The notes under the pieces were generated by a model that had not been told where the DNA came from, did no database searches, and worked only from the letters and a program-made list of their open reading frames with translations. Made by a program: the position numbers and the translations under genes. Shown in pieces: positions 36,429 through 44,747 of a stretch of 44,747 bases of DNA (within the stretch, counting starts at the first letter, position 1; each line of letters starts with the position of its first letter). This DNA is from Candidatus Blautia excrementigallinarum (GTDB taxonomy: Bacteria > Bacillota > Clostridia > Lachnospirales > Lachnospiraceae), in assembly GCA_019119235.1 (NCBI GenBank), contig DWXL01000008.1, forward strand, positions 1-44,747, written 5' to 3'.

Positions 36429-37366
36429 TCATAACGCCGTTCAAAAATGCGAAGTTTTGCACTCTTCGAACGCGGATTTTCTTCCTGCTCCTGTCTGCCC
36501 GGCAGGATCGGTTTCCTTGTGATAACCTTTCCCCTGGACTTCTTTCCGCACACACATACCGGAAAATCCGGCGGGCAGGTACATGGATTCTCATTCTTAC
36601 GGAAGATCGTCTTCACGATTCTGTCCTCCAGTGAATGAAAAGTGATCACACAGATCCGCCCTCCGTCGCTGAGAATGTCGATCATTCCGTCCAGGGATTC
36701 CCTCAGTACGTCCAACTCTCTGTTCAGCTCGATCCTTACCGCCTGAAACGTTCTCTTGGCAGGATGTCCGCCGGTCGCCTGGACCTTCATGGGAATGGAC
36801 TGACGGATGATCTCGGTCAGTTCTCCGGTTGTGCGGATCGGCGCCTTCTGTCTCGCCGCCACAATGTGTTTTGCTATATTTTTCGCGAATTTATCTTCAC
36901 CGTAATCCCGGATGATCCGGTACAGTTCTTTTTCTTCATAACCGTTAATGATATCTGCCGCCGTCCGGGTCTGCCGCTGATCCATACGCATGTCAAGAGG
37001 CGCGTCTGTCCTGTAGGAAAAACCGCGCTCTCCATTATCCAGCTGATAGGAGGAAACCCCCAGATCCAACAGTATTCCGTCCACCTGGCGGATACCAAGT
37101 TTCTTAAGTTCATCCACCATGTAACAATAATTGCTGCGGATGACCGTCACCCGCTCCCCATAAACAGCCAGCCGTTCACCCGCAGCAATTATCGCATCTT
37201 GGTCCTGATCTATGCCAATAAATCTCCCCTTGGCAGAAAGTCTGCGGCACACTTCACCCGCGTGCCCTGCACCTCCCAGAGTTCCATCCACGTAGATCCC
37301 GTCGGGTTTTACCCTTAAACCCTCGATGGTTTCTTCCAGCAATACAGATTTGTGTTTGAATTCCAT
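36425..37366 (-). CDS. rsmH: 16S rRNA (cytosine(1402)-N(4))-methyltransferase
   Basis: [81 protein letters not shown]. Confidence 0.98.
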   Translation of the reverse strand: MEFKHKSVLLEETIEGLRVKPDGIYVDGTLGGAGHAGEVCRRLSAKGRFIGIDQDQDAIIAAGERLAVYGERVTVIRSNYCYMVDELKKLGIRQVDGILLDLGVSSYQLDNGERGFSYRTDAPLDMRMDQRQTRTAADIINGYEEKELYRIIRDYGEDKFAKNIAKHIVAARQKAPIRTTGELTEIIRQSIPMKVQATGGHPAKRTFQAVRIELNRELDVLRESLDGMIDILSDGGRICVITFHSLEDRIVKTIFRKNENPCTCPPDFPVCVCGKKSRGKVITRKPILPGRQEQEENPRSKSAKLRIFERRYE

Positions 37367-37402
37367 ATCCGTCTCCTGTTGGATTTCCTTCCAGCGTAAC
37401 TC

Positions 37403-37834
37403 TCAGATGATGATACCCATGTCCTGCATACCCTCTGCAATACTGTCCATATCATCATAATTGCAGTTCTCGCTCCACTTATCCTTGCTCCAGACCTCAA
37501 TCCTGTTCAGATTACCGGTCAGAACCACATCTTTCTCCAGACCCGCAAATTCCCGAAGCGTCTGAGGCACGAGAATTCTCCCCTGCTTGTCCAGTTCACA
37601 TGTAGTGGCTCCTGCTACAAAGAATCGTGAGAAGGTTCTTGCATTCTTATTTGTAAGTGGTAAGGCTCTGAGTTTCTCTTCAAAGGCCGTCCATTCGTCC
37701 ATGGGATATATGGAAAGACAGCCATCCAGTCCCTTCGTCAGAACGAACTCTTCTCCCAGCTGTTCTCTGAACCTGGAAGGAATGATCAGACGCCCCTTCG
37801 CGTCTATTGTGTGACTGTATTCGCCCATGAACAT
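37403..37834 (-). CDS. mraZ: Transcriptional regulator MraZ
   Basis: [48 protein letters not shown]; start placed at ATG 37834. Confidence 0.97.
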   Translation of the reverse strand: MFMGEYSHTIDAKGRLIIPSRFREQLGEEFVLTKGLDGCLSIYPMDEWTAFEEKLRALPLTNKNARTFSRFFVAGATTCELDKQGRILVPQTLREFAGLEKDVVLTGNLNRIEVWSKDKWSENCNYDDMDSIAEGMQDMGIII

Positions 37835-37853
37835 GTTACTCACCTACTCTCAC

Positions 37854-37880
37854 AAAGTACGATTCTCCCCTTCGTACTTT
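37854..37880 (-). other. Stem-loop in the mraZ 5' UTR
   Basis: AAAGTACGA-(9)-TCGTACTTT, perfect 9-bp stem. Confidence 0.6.
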
Positions 37881-37903
37881 CCGGCAGAGATGAAACTACT
37901 CTC

Positions 37904-37969
37904 CCACAAGCCCTCCATTCTCTACCACTATTCACCACTTTCTACCACTTATGAACCCATTCTAAACCA
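37904..37969 (-). promoter_or_regulatory. Candidate MraZ operator: seven TGG boxes with ~10-bp periodicity
   Basis: Minus strand ATGGTTTAGAATGGGTTCATAAGTGGTAGAAAGTGGTGAATAGTGGTAGAGAATGGAGGGCTTGTGGG; TGG spacing 10, 12, 10, 10, 10, 11. Confidence 0.75.
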
Positions 37970-37987
37970 TTTATGGCAAAAAAACAA
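37959..37987 (-). promoter_or_regulatory. dcw operon promoter
   Basis: Minus strand TTGTTT-17 bp-TAGAAT, overlapping the upstream end of the TGG array. Confidence 0.65.
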
Positions 37988-38025
37988 GTGCAAATATCAG
38001 ATTTTTTTTGATTCAATTCAAAAAA

Positions 38026-38054
38026 AAGCTCTCTGGTCACAGGCCAAAGAACTT
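38026..38054 (-). terminator. Terminator downstream of the Lgt-like gene
   Basis: AAGTTCTTTGG-(7)-CCAGAGAGCTT with G.U pairs, followed by TTTTTT on the minus strand. Confidence 0.65.
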
Positions 38055-38067
38055 TTTCTTCCCCACA

Positions 38068-39270
38068 TTATTCATTTTCAGTCTTTGTATCTTCAGGATC
38101 AGTCTGTCCATCCTGCGGCTGAGCCTCAGATTCCGGGACAGATCCGTCCTGCACCGGATCCTCCGGTCCATTTTCTTTCTCAGCCGTCTGATCTTCCGGC
38201 TGAGATTCCGGATCTTTCGCTGATTCCGCTGTTTCTCCCGCATCGTCGCTGTCTGTACTCTCTTCTTTACTGTCAGGAGTTCCCGCTGCATTCTCTGCAG
38301 TTTTTTCTTCGCTTTCAGGAGTTTCACCTGCGTTCTCTCCAGTTTCCGGTTCATCGATTCTCTGTTCTTCTGCGGCATACAGTTCCCCTCTTCTGCGTTT
38401 ACTGAGGGCGCTGCGTTTTTTCGCCATTACCCTGCGCACAACCGCCGATATTCCACAGCCGAGGAACAAAAGCGCGTACACAGAAACAAACACCGGAAAA
38501 TCGGTTCCGGGTATTTTCAGAGAATCCCGGCGGAGCCATTCTGTTACTGTTCCGCCCAGACCGATCCCGGCCAGGTACCTGAGAAAAATCTCGCCCTGGT
38601 ATTTCTTTCTTCTCATATAAATAAGAAGAATAAAAAACAGGAATAAATACCAGACGCCAGCGTACAGAAAAAGCGGATGCGCCTGAATGTACGCCGTATC
38701 GCCCACTGTAACAAGATGTTCCTTAAGGCCTCCTGTGAGCAGGCTCTCCGGAACAACTTCCGCGGGAATCTGCATGGCGGCCAGGTTATCTGTATAGGAA
38801 CCGAAAAATTCTCTGTTGAAAAAGCAGCCCCATACTCCTATTATCTGCACGATCAGAAGTCCCATACTGGCAGTATCTGCCACCTTCATAAACGATACTC
38901 TGCGCAGCTTCAGATACAGCGCCGTAAGGAACACGCCGCCCAGAAGACCGCCCAGGAAAGACAGACCTCCGTTTCTGACGTCGCAGAGCTCCTGCAGCGT
39001 TTTCCCGCTGTAAAGATCCCATGACAATAGCACATAAAAAAATCTTCCCCCGGCAATTCCGCCCAGAAGCGCCGGAATCACTATCTCAAGATAAATATTC
39101 TGATTTTCTTTCTGACGTTTTGCCTGAAGGATCACAAAAGCAAGCGCCAGCAGCATTCCCACTGCCACCAGAATGCCGAACAAGGTGATCTCGTATCCCA
39201 TAACAGAAAAAGATACGGGCACACGGGCAAGTTCCAGTTTAAGATTTGGAAACCGAATTGACATATCCAT
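38068..39270 (-). CDS. Prolipoprotein diacylglyceryl transferase (Lgt)-family protein, divergent at catalytic positions, with acidic C-terminal tail
   Basis: Lgt topology and landmarks (GGRFFYVLLSW, NGGLSFLGGLLGG, GVWGCFFNREFFGSYTDNLAAMQIP, HPLFLYAGVWYL, GTVTEWLRRDSLKIPG); start at ATG 39270 preceded by AAGGGG. Confidence 0.85.
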   Translation of the reverse strand: MDMSIRFPNLKLELARVPVSFSVMGYEITLFGILVAVGMLLALAFVILQAKRQKENQNIYLEIVIPALLGGIAGGRFFYVLLSWDLYSGKTLQELCDVRNGGLSFLGGLLGGVFLTALYLKLRRVSFMKVADTASMGLLIVQIIGVWGCFFNREFFGSYTDNLAAMQIPAEVVPESLLTGGLKEHLVTVGDTAYIQAHPLFLYAGVWYLFLFFILLIYMRRKKYQGEIFLRYLAGIGLGGTVTEWLRRDSLKIPGTDFPVFVSVYALLFLGCGISAVVRRVMAKKRSALSKRRRGELYAAEEQRIDEPETGENAGETPESEEKTAENAAGTPDSKEESTDSDDAGETAESAKDPESQPEDQTAEKENGPEDPVQDGSVPESEAQPQDGQTDPEDTKTENE

Positions 39271-39284
39271 AGGCGGCCCCTTCA

Positions 39285-40382
39285 TCATACGTTAAAACGG
39301 AACAGGATCACATCGCCATCCTGAACCACATAGTCTTTTCCTTCCATTCTCACAAGGCCTTTCTCTCTCGCTCCCGCATAGGAACCGCTGTCAAGAAGGT
39401 CCTGGTAATTCACAACTTCCGCTTTGATAAAACCTCTTTCAAAATCCGTATGGATCTTGCCGGCAGCCTGCGGCGCCTTCGTGCCGATTTTGATCGTCCA
39501 GGCTCTTGTTTCATCTTCACCTGATGTAAGGAAGCTCATCAGCCCCAGCAGCCGGTAACTTGCCCGAACCAGCTTCTCAAGGCCGGACTCTTCAAGCCCC
39601 AGATCCTCAAGGAACATCTTCTTCTCATCATCGTCAAGTTCAGAAATCTCTTCTTCAATCTCGGCGCAGATCACAAACACTTCGCTCTTCTGTTCCGCCG
39701 CGTATTCTTTGACCGCCTTTACATTCTCATTGGAAGCCCCGTCGTCTGCCAGTTCATCCTCCGCCACATTGGCCGCATAGATGACCGGTTTCCATGTGAG
39801 AAGATTATAAGAAGGCATCCACGCTTCCTCATCCTCGTTCTCCGGTTCCAGTGTGATTGCCATCTTCCCGTCTTCCAGATGCGCCTTGATCTTCTGAAGG
39901 AAATCCAGCTCCTTCGCCGCTTCCTTATCCATTCTCGCCGCCTTGGTCACTTTGGCGATCCGGCGCTCCAGTATCTCCAGATCCGAAAAAATCAGTTCCA
40001 GATTAATCGTCTCAATATCGCGAAGGGGATCAATGCTTCCGTCCACATGGATAACATTGGGGTCCTCGAAGCAGCGGACCACATGAACGATGGCGTCTAC
40101 TTCACGTATGTTGGCCAGGAACTGGTTGCCCAGGCCTTCGCCTTTGGAAGCTCCTTTCACAAGACCGGCAATATCTACAAATTCGATCACTGCGGGAGTG
40201 ACTTTTTTTGAATGATAAAAGTCGCCCAGAAGCTTCAGTCTCTCATCCGGCACTGTAACCACTCCCACATTGGGATCTATGGTACAGAACGGATAGTTTG
40301 CAGATTCCGCTCCTGCTTTTGTCAGTGAATTGAACAGTGTACTTTTTCCCACATTGGGAAGGCCAACGATTCCTAATTTCAT
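39285..40382 (-). CDS. ychF: Redox-regulated P-loop ATPase/GTPase YchF
   Basis: [80 protein letters not shown]. Confidence 0.98.
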   Translation of the reverse strand: MKLGIVGLPNVGKSTLFNSLTKAGAESANYPFCTIDPNVGVVTVPDERLKLLGDFYHSKKVTPAVIEFVDIAGLVKGASKGEGLGNQFLANIREVDAIVHVVRCFEDPNVIHVDGSIDPLRDIETINLELIFSDLEILERRIAKVTKAARMDKEAAKELDFLQKIKAHLEDGKMAITLEPENEDEEAWMPSYNLLTWKPVIYAANVAEDELADDGASNENVKAVKEYAAEQKSEVFVICAEIEEEISELDDDEKKMFLEDLGLEESGLEKLVRASYRLLGLMSFLTSGEDETRAWTIKIGTKAPQAAGKIHTDFERGFIKAEVVNYQDLLDSGSYAGAREKGLVRMEGKDYVVQDGDVILFRFNV

Positions 40383-40448
40383 CTCTCTGTATTCCTCCTG
40401 AATTCTGAAACCGGGACTGGCGGCCCGTTTTCATTTCATTTTATATCC

Positions 40449-40468
40449 AAGACCCTTCGGGTCTTTTT
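40449..40468. terminator. Short terminator-like hairpin between thiN and ychF
   Basis: AAGACCC-TTC-GGGTCTT with T5 on the plus strand; no U-tract in the direction of flanking genes. Confidence 0.4.
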
Positions 40469-40513
40469 CCATCTGGTAACCATCTTACCATACCGGTTCC
40501 GAAAAGTCCACAA

Positions 40514-41173
40514 TCAGTCCCGGGTCATGAGCATTAAAAGGCTGCCGCTTTCAAACTCCACCTTTGCAGAACCCTCTGTGATCTCATTGCTCACAGTGAG
40601 ACCGCAGTCCTCCGCTTTCAGGCAGTGCCGCCGGAGAGGGTATCTGAACCCGGTCAGGGTAAGCCCCGTCACATCCCCGCCCAAGGGGAAGAAAGACACA
40701 TATGTCCCGAACTGCTCCTCTTTCTGCAGGACTGTCCCGCTTTTTATCAGTGTAATATAATTGTTTTTGTCCACAAGGGAAATTTCTGCCCCCTTCTTTT
40801 GTCCCAGAAGAAGAAGCTCCAGATTTGCCAGAAGATGGTCGATACGGCTTCCCGTAGCGCCCAGTATCAGGATCTTTTCCGCTCCTTTCTCTATGGCATA
40901 GTTTACCGTATGCTGGGTATCGGAATCGTCTTTTTCCGGCTGGAGCCTGCATATTTCTGTGTTTTCAAGGCTTTCCAGGTATGCGAGCCCTTCCGGGGAA
41001 AGACTGTCGAAATCCCCCACCGCCGCGTCCGGGACAAGTCCGGTTTCCATAAAAAATTCCAGACCTCTGTCCGCCGCGATCATATAATAATCTTTATTTT
41101 TGTTTTTTCTCAAAAAATCGAGGGCAAAATCTTTCTGGATATTGCCCCCGCTTACGATAACCGCTTCCGTCAT
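40514..41173 (-). CDS. thiN: Thiamine diphosphokinase
   Basis: DYYMIAADRGLEFFMETGLVPDAAVGDFDSLS, PEKDDSDTQHTVNYAI, GATGSRIDHLLANLELL; start at ATG 41173. Confidence 0.94.
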   Translation of the reverse strand: MTEAVIVSGGNIQKDFALDFLRKNKNKDYYMIAADRGLEFFMETGLVPDAAVGDFDSLSPEGLAYLESLENTEICRLQPEKDDSDTQHTVNYAIEKGAEKILILGATGSRIDHLLANLELLLLGQKKGAEISLVDKNNYITLIKSGTVLQKEEQFGTYVSFFPLGGDVTGLTLTGFRYPLRRHCLKAEDCGLTVSNEITEGSAKVEFESGSLLMLMTRD

Positions 41174-41180
41174 TTCCGCC

Positions 41181-41855
41181 TCACTGAACCGTTTCTGCGA
41201 TTCTGCGCATTTTTTCATTTATTTTTCTTACATTCGAGGCCAGATCCCCTTTGAAAACATAGGATCCGGCTACAAGGAGATTCGCGCCCGCCCGGATAAC
41301 CGTTTCAAGAGTATCCTCATTGATTCCTCCGTCCACCTGGATATCCACATCCAGATCGTCTTCCTCGATCAGTTCCCGCAGCTCCCTGATCTTCTCTGTG
41401 CAGTCCTCAATGTATTTCTGGCCGCCAAAGCCCGGCTGCACTGTCATTACGAGAACCATATCCACATCTTCCAGAAGATGGCTGATGTCATTTACCGGAG
41501 TTGCCGGTTTAATGGAAACCCCCGCTTTTACACCGGCGTCATGGATCAGTTCGATCGCACGTTCCAGATCCTCGCACGCTTCTGCATGTACCGTAATGGA
41601 ATCCGCCCCGCAGTCCACGAAATCCTGTATATACCGTTCCGGTGCGGATACCATCAGATGAACGTCAAAAAACATATCCGACTCTTTTCTGATAGAACGG
41701 ATCACCGGCATTCCGAAAGAAATGCTGGGAACGAAATCACCGTCCATGACGTCAATATGAAGCCACTTTACGCCCTCTCTTTCCATAATTTTTATCTGCT
41801 CGCCCAGACGGTTGAAATCTGCCGACAAAATCGAAGGGCACAATTGATATTCCAT
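41181..41855 (-). CDS. rpe: Ribulose-phosphate 3-epimerase
   Basis: LCPSILSADFNRLGEQI, WLHIDVMDGDFVPSISFG, DVHLMVSAPERYI, VMTVQPGFGGQKYIE, VDGGINEDT. Confidence 0.98.
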   Translation of the reverse strand: MEYQLCPSILSADFNRLGEQIKIMEREGVKWLHIDVMDGDFVPSISFGMPVIRSIRKESDMFFDVHLMVSAPERYIQDFVDCGADSITVHAEACEDLERAIELIHDAGVKAGVSIKPATPVNDISHLLEDVDMVLVMTVQPGFGGQKYIEDCTEKIRELRELIEEDDLDVDIQVDGGINEDTLETVIRAGANLLVAGSYVFKGDLASNVRKINEKMRRIAETVQ

Positions 41856-42734
41856 TTAATATCTCCTTTTCTCTTTTAACTCTTCATACAGACAAAGGTA
41901 ATCCTCATACCGCTGTCTGCTGATCTCTCCCTGTTCCAGAGCCTCTTTCACTCTGCAGTCCGGCTCATGGATATGGCTGCATCCCTGGAATCTGCACTGT
42001 CCTTCATATTTACGGAATTCTCTGAAATATGACTTCAGTTCCTCCGGTTCCATATCGCTGATATAAAGAGAGGAAAATCCCGGCGTATCCATCAGATATG
42101 TGTTTTCGCCCACCGGGATCACCTGGGAATGCCGGGTGGTATGGCGTCCTCTTTTCAGCTTTCTGCTGATCTCCCCGGTCTCCATCTGAACCTGATCCTG
42201 AAGAAGATTGGTAAGAGAAGATTTCCCCACCCCGGAAGGCCCCGCCACAACTGTGGTTTTTCCTTTCAGAGTCTCCCGGACATCTTCCACGCCGATTCCT
42301 TCCCGGGTGCTGGAAAGGATGACCCGGTATCCGCAGTTACGGTATAAAGCGCCTAGCCTTTCACATTCTTCCCGGTCGGCCAGATCCTGCTTGTTAAAAC
42401 AGATCACTGCAGGAATTCCCGCCTGTTCCATCATGATCAGAAAGCGGTCCAGGAGAAGGAAATTCGGGCTGGGATCCTCCATGGCAAAGATCACAAAAGC
42501 CTGATCCACATTAGCCACTGCAGGGCGTATCAGAAAATTCTTTCTCGGAAGGATGCGGATAAGATTTCCCTCTTTCTCTTTCGCATCCAGGACGGTGATC
42601 TCCACATTGTCCCCCACCAGAGGTTTCTGATTATCTTTCCGGAAGATACCTTTTGCCCGGCACGCATAGATGATCCCGTCCTTTGCATGGACATAGTAGA
42701 AACCGGCAATACCCTTTATGATTTTTCCTTCCAT
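41856..42734 (-). CDS. rsgA: Ribosome small subunit-dependent GTPase A
   Basis: VDQAFVIFAMEDPSPNFLLLDRFL, CFNKQDLA, VAGPSGVGKSSLTNLL, RHTTRHSQVIP, DTPGFSSL, circularly permuted G motifs. Confidence 0.97.
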   Translation of the reverse strand: MEGKIIKGIAGFYYVHAKDGIIYACRAKGIFRKDNQKPLVGDNVEITVLDAKEKEGNLIRILPRKNFLIRPAVANVDQAFVIFAMEDPSPNFLLLDRFLIMMEQAGIPAVICFNKQDLADREECERLGALYRNCGYRVILSSTREGIGVEDVRETLKGKTTVVAGPSGVGKSSLTNLLQDQVQMETGEISRKLKRGRHTTRHSQVIPVGENTYLMDTPGFSSLYISDMEPEELKSYFREFRKYEGQCRFQGCSHIHEPDCRVKEALEQGEISRQRYEDYLCLYEELKEKRRY

Positions 42735-42737
42735 GGA

Positions 42738-44747
42738 TTATTCAGCCTTTTCGAAAGTAAGCGGATAGGATCCCAGCTGCTGATAATTGCCGTTCACCAT
42801 CTCGTATACATATAAGGTTCCCTCGCTCACGCCGGGAATTCCCGTGATATCCAGCTGATACGGGAATTCCAGAACCTGTCCGTCCACAATATTGGTGGAT
42901 TCCGATTCACCGCCGGACTCCTGAACAAGTTCCAGTCTGAGGGCACTTCCCTGATATCCCTGGGGAGCGTTCAGAGTCTGGGTACATTTCCATACTTCAC
43001 CGCTGGCTGCTGCCGCATTCTCCAGTTCTGTATCATTCACATCCTGAGCTGTTTCCTCCTCTGCCGCGCCGGGTTCCTGATCTCCGCTGCTGACAGTAAT
43101 GCTGATGGGTTCATCCGGATCAGCATAGGAATACGCTTCAATGCTCTGATCGATTACTTCTCCTGCAGGAGCTTCCGCATTCTGCTCTTCCACAACTTCA
43201 ATATCGATCCATTTGCCGAGGGTGGTAAGAGCGTCGTCTTCAGACATCCCGATCACACTGGGCACCTGGGCTCCGTCCGCAAAATCCAGCCCGCGGCTGA
43301 CTGTAAGAGTAACACTTTCGCCGGAATTTACCGTACTTCCCTCTTCCGGAGAAACCGCCAGTACGTATCCGGGTGATACTACCGGATTGCCGCTGCCGTC
43401 ATCCTCGCAGTATTCCTTCTGTACGGTCACAGTAAGTCCCATATCCTCCAGCATCCGCTGGGCGTTGATTCCGGTTTCCTCAGAAAAATCCGGGATCGTC
43501 ACGTCCGCGCCGGAACTGATATAATATTTCAGAGTCGTGTATGCCTCTACCCTGGTCCCCGCCGGGATATCCTGAGATGAGATCCTGCCCTTTTCCTGAG
43601 TGGAAGGTTCTTCACCGATCATCTGTGTTCCCAGATTCACTTCCTCCACAAGTTCCTTGGCTTCTTCCTCTGTTCTTCCCACAAGGTTCGGGACTTCCAC
43701 CAATCCGTCGTTTTCATCTTCTGTCTGCTGCTGTTCCTGTTCCGCGGGAGCTGTGCCGCCTCCAAGCAGTCCGGCTGATCTGACGACAAAGAAGATTACC
43801 GCTATGAGAATCAGCGCGCCGCCGAGGAACGCCGCTATGGTCACTGTCCTGCTGACCGCTCTTCTCTGTCTGTTTTTCTTTTTTCTTCTCTCCAGGGACC
43901 GTCTCCGCTCATATTCGTCGTCGTCATCCCCGTCATCATAATCTGTATCGATTTTTTCTTCCTCAAGAGCCGCCGCGTCTGTTTTTCTCTGGCCGGTTCT
44001 TGCTTTTGGCGTATGTTTGATCTCTCCAAGTTCTTCATCGGAGATTATCACCGTCTTGGCCTCGTTATCCACATCGCTGAGTTTGACAAAATCGCCGGAG
44101 GGATCGATCAGGGAATGTTTCAGATCCGCGATCACATCCTCCATTTTTGCGTAACGCCGGCCAACACTTTTCTGTGTGCATTTGAAAATGATCTGTTCAA
44201 GACTGTAGGGAAGATCCGGCGTATAAACACTGGGCGGGATCATTTCCTCCTGAAGATGCTTGATGGCAATGGCAACTGTGGTATCTCCGTCAAAAGGCAC
44301 TCTTCCCGTCACCATTTCATACAGAGTGATACCCAGAGAATAGATGTCTGACTTTTCGTCACTGTATCCTCCCCTTACCTGTTCCGGGGAGCTGTAATGG
44401 ACAGATCCCATTACGTTGGAGCTGATGGTATTGGAGGATGCAGCTCTGGCAATTCCGAAATCTGTCACTTTTACCTTTCCGTCTGTGGAGATGATAATAT
44501 TCTGCGGCTTTACATCCCTGTGGACAATGCCGTGATTATGGGCGGCCTCCAGTCCCATGGAAACCTGGATGGCAATACTGGTGGCCTCCTTAATGGAAAG
44601 CTTGCCTTTCTTGGCAATATATTCCTTAAGGGTAATACCCTCGATCAGTTCCATGACAATATAGTAAACGCCGTCGTCGTCGCCCACGTCAAACACATTT
44701 ACGATATTCGGGTGCGTCAGACCGGCAGCCGCCTGGGCTTCGCTGCG
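42738..44747 (-). CDS. prkC: PASTA-domain Ser/Thr protein kinase PrkC/Stk (N-terminus beyond right edge)
   Basis: GIVHRDVKPQNIIIS, KVTDFGIARA, GSVHYSSPEQVRGG; TM segment; three PASTA repeats; reading frame stays open to 44747 (RSEAQAAAGLTHPNIVNVFDVGDDD). Confidence 0.96.
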   Translation of the reverse strand, partial: RSEAQAAAGLTHPNIVNVFDVGDDDGVYYIVMELIEGITLKEYIAKKGKLSIKEATSIAIQVSMGLEAAHNHGIVHRDVKPQNIIISTDGKVKVTDFGIARAASSNTISSNVMGSVHYSSPEQVRGGYSDEKSDIYSLGITLYEMVTGRVPFDGDTTVAIAIKHLQEEMIPPSVYTPDLPYSLEQIIFKCTQKSVGRRYAKMEDVIADLKHSLIDPSGDFVKLSDVDNEAKTVIISDEELGEIKHTPKARTGQRKTDAAALEEEKIDTDYDDGDDDDEYERRRSLERRKKKNRQRRAVSRTVTIAAFLGGALILIAVIFFVVRSAGLLGGGTAPAEQEQQQTEDENDGLVEVPNLVGRTEEEAKELVEEVNLGTQMIGEEPSTQEKGRISSQDIPAGTRVEAYTTLKYYISSGADVTIPDFSEETGINAQRMLEDMGLTVTVQKEYCEDDGSGNPVVSPGYVLAVSPEEGSTVNSGESVTLTVSRGLDFADGAQVPSVIGMSEDDALTTLGKWIDIEVVEEQNAEAPAGEVIDQSIEAYSYADPDEPISITVSSGDQEPGAAEEETAQDVNDTELENAAAASGEVWKCTQTLNAPQGYQGSALRLELVQESGGESESTNIVDGQVLEFPYQLDITGIPGVSEGTLYVYEMVNGNYQQLGSYPLTFEKAE

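Noticed and set aside
37904-37969. Possible CRISPR mini-array or iteron origin in the TGG-rich repeats
   Set aside because: 10-bp period direct repeats directly at the mraZ promoter fit a MraZ operator far better; no iteron-type Rep gene nearby.
40449-40468. Terminator for thiN on the minus strand
   Set aside because: The hairpin is followed by TTGGATAT, not a U-tract, on the minus strand; the T5 run is on the plus strand where no gene ends.
1-44747. Mobile elements, prophage, defence islands, tRNA/rRNA genes
   Set aside because: No transposase, integrase, phage structural or restriction-type genes and no tRNA/rRNA sequences recognised on either strand; gene order is housekeeping throughout.

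Overview
The window is a largely syntenic, chromosomal, low-mobility region, probably from a Lachnospiraceae-like Clostridium relative (an inference from gene content and order). From left to right it contains: the 3' part of pcrA (-); an alpha-galactoside utilisation locus (GH36 alpha-galactosidase, CUT1 ABC permeases and binding lipoprotein, divergent AraC regulator); a DUF1836 gene; a secreted cell-wall cluster (four-SH3-repeat protein, class-A-beta-lactamase-like lipoprotein, divergent Amidase_3); yerC-like; rarA; DUF4364; a TIGR01212-like radical SAM gene; a YesL-like gene; a cytidylate-kinase-like gene; a complete livKHMGF branched-chain amino acid ABC operon; infC-rpmI-rplT with a terminator-containing leader; a DUF1540 gene; a reduced dcw cluster (mraZ-rsmH-ftsL-pbp-pbp-mraY-murD-ftsW-murA-ftsQ-ftsZ); an Lgt-like gene; ychF; and a thiN-rpe-rsgA-prkC module running off the right edge. 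I found no CRISPR array, transposase, prophage, tRNA or rRNA. The most interesting observations are: (1) an Lgt-family protein that has lost several canonical catalytic residues and carries a long acidic tail; (2) a strong hairpin plus U-tract immediately before the second dcw PBP, with the only candidate Shine-Dalgarno inside the stem; (3) a seven-copy, ~10-bp-period TGG array over the mraZ promoter, consistent with a MraZ operator; (4) a novel-looking 38-aa tandem repeat on FtsQ and a heptapeptide repeat tail on FtsI; (5) a terminator-like element in the livK leader; (6) an AUU start for infC. I did not see a clear-cut new defence or mobile system.
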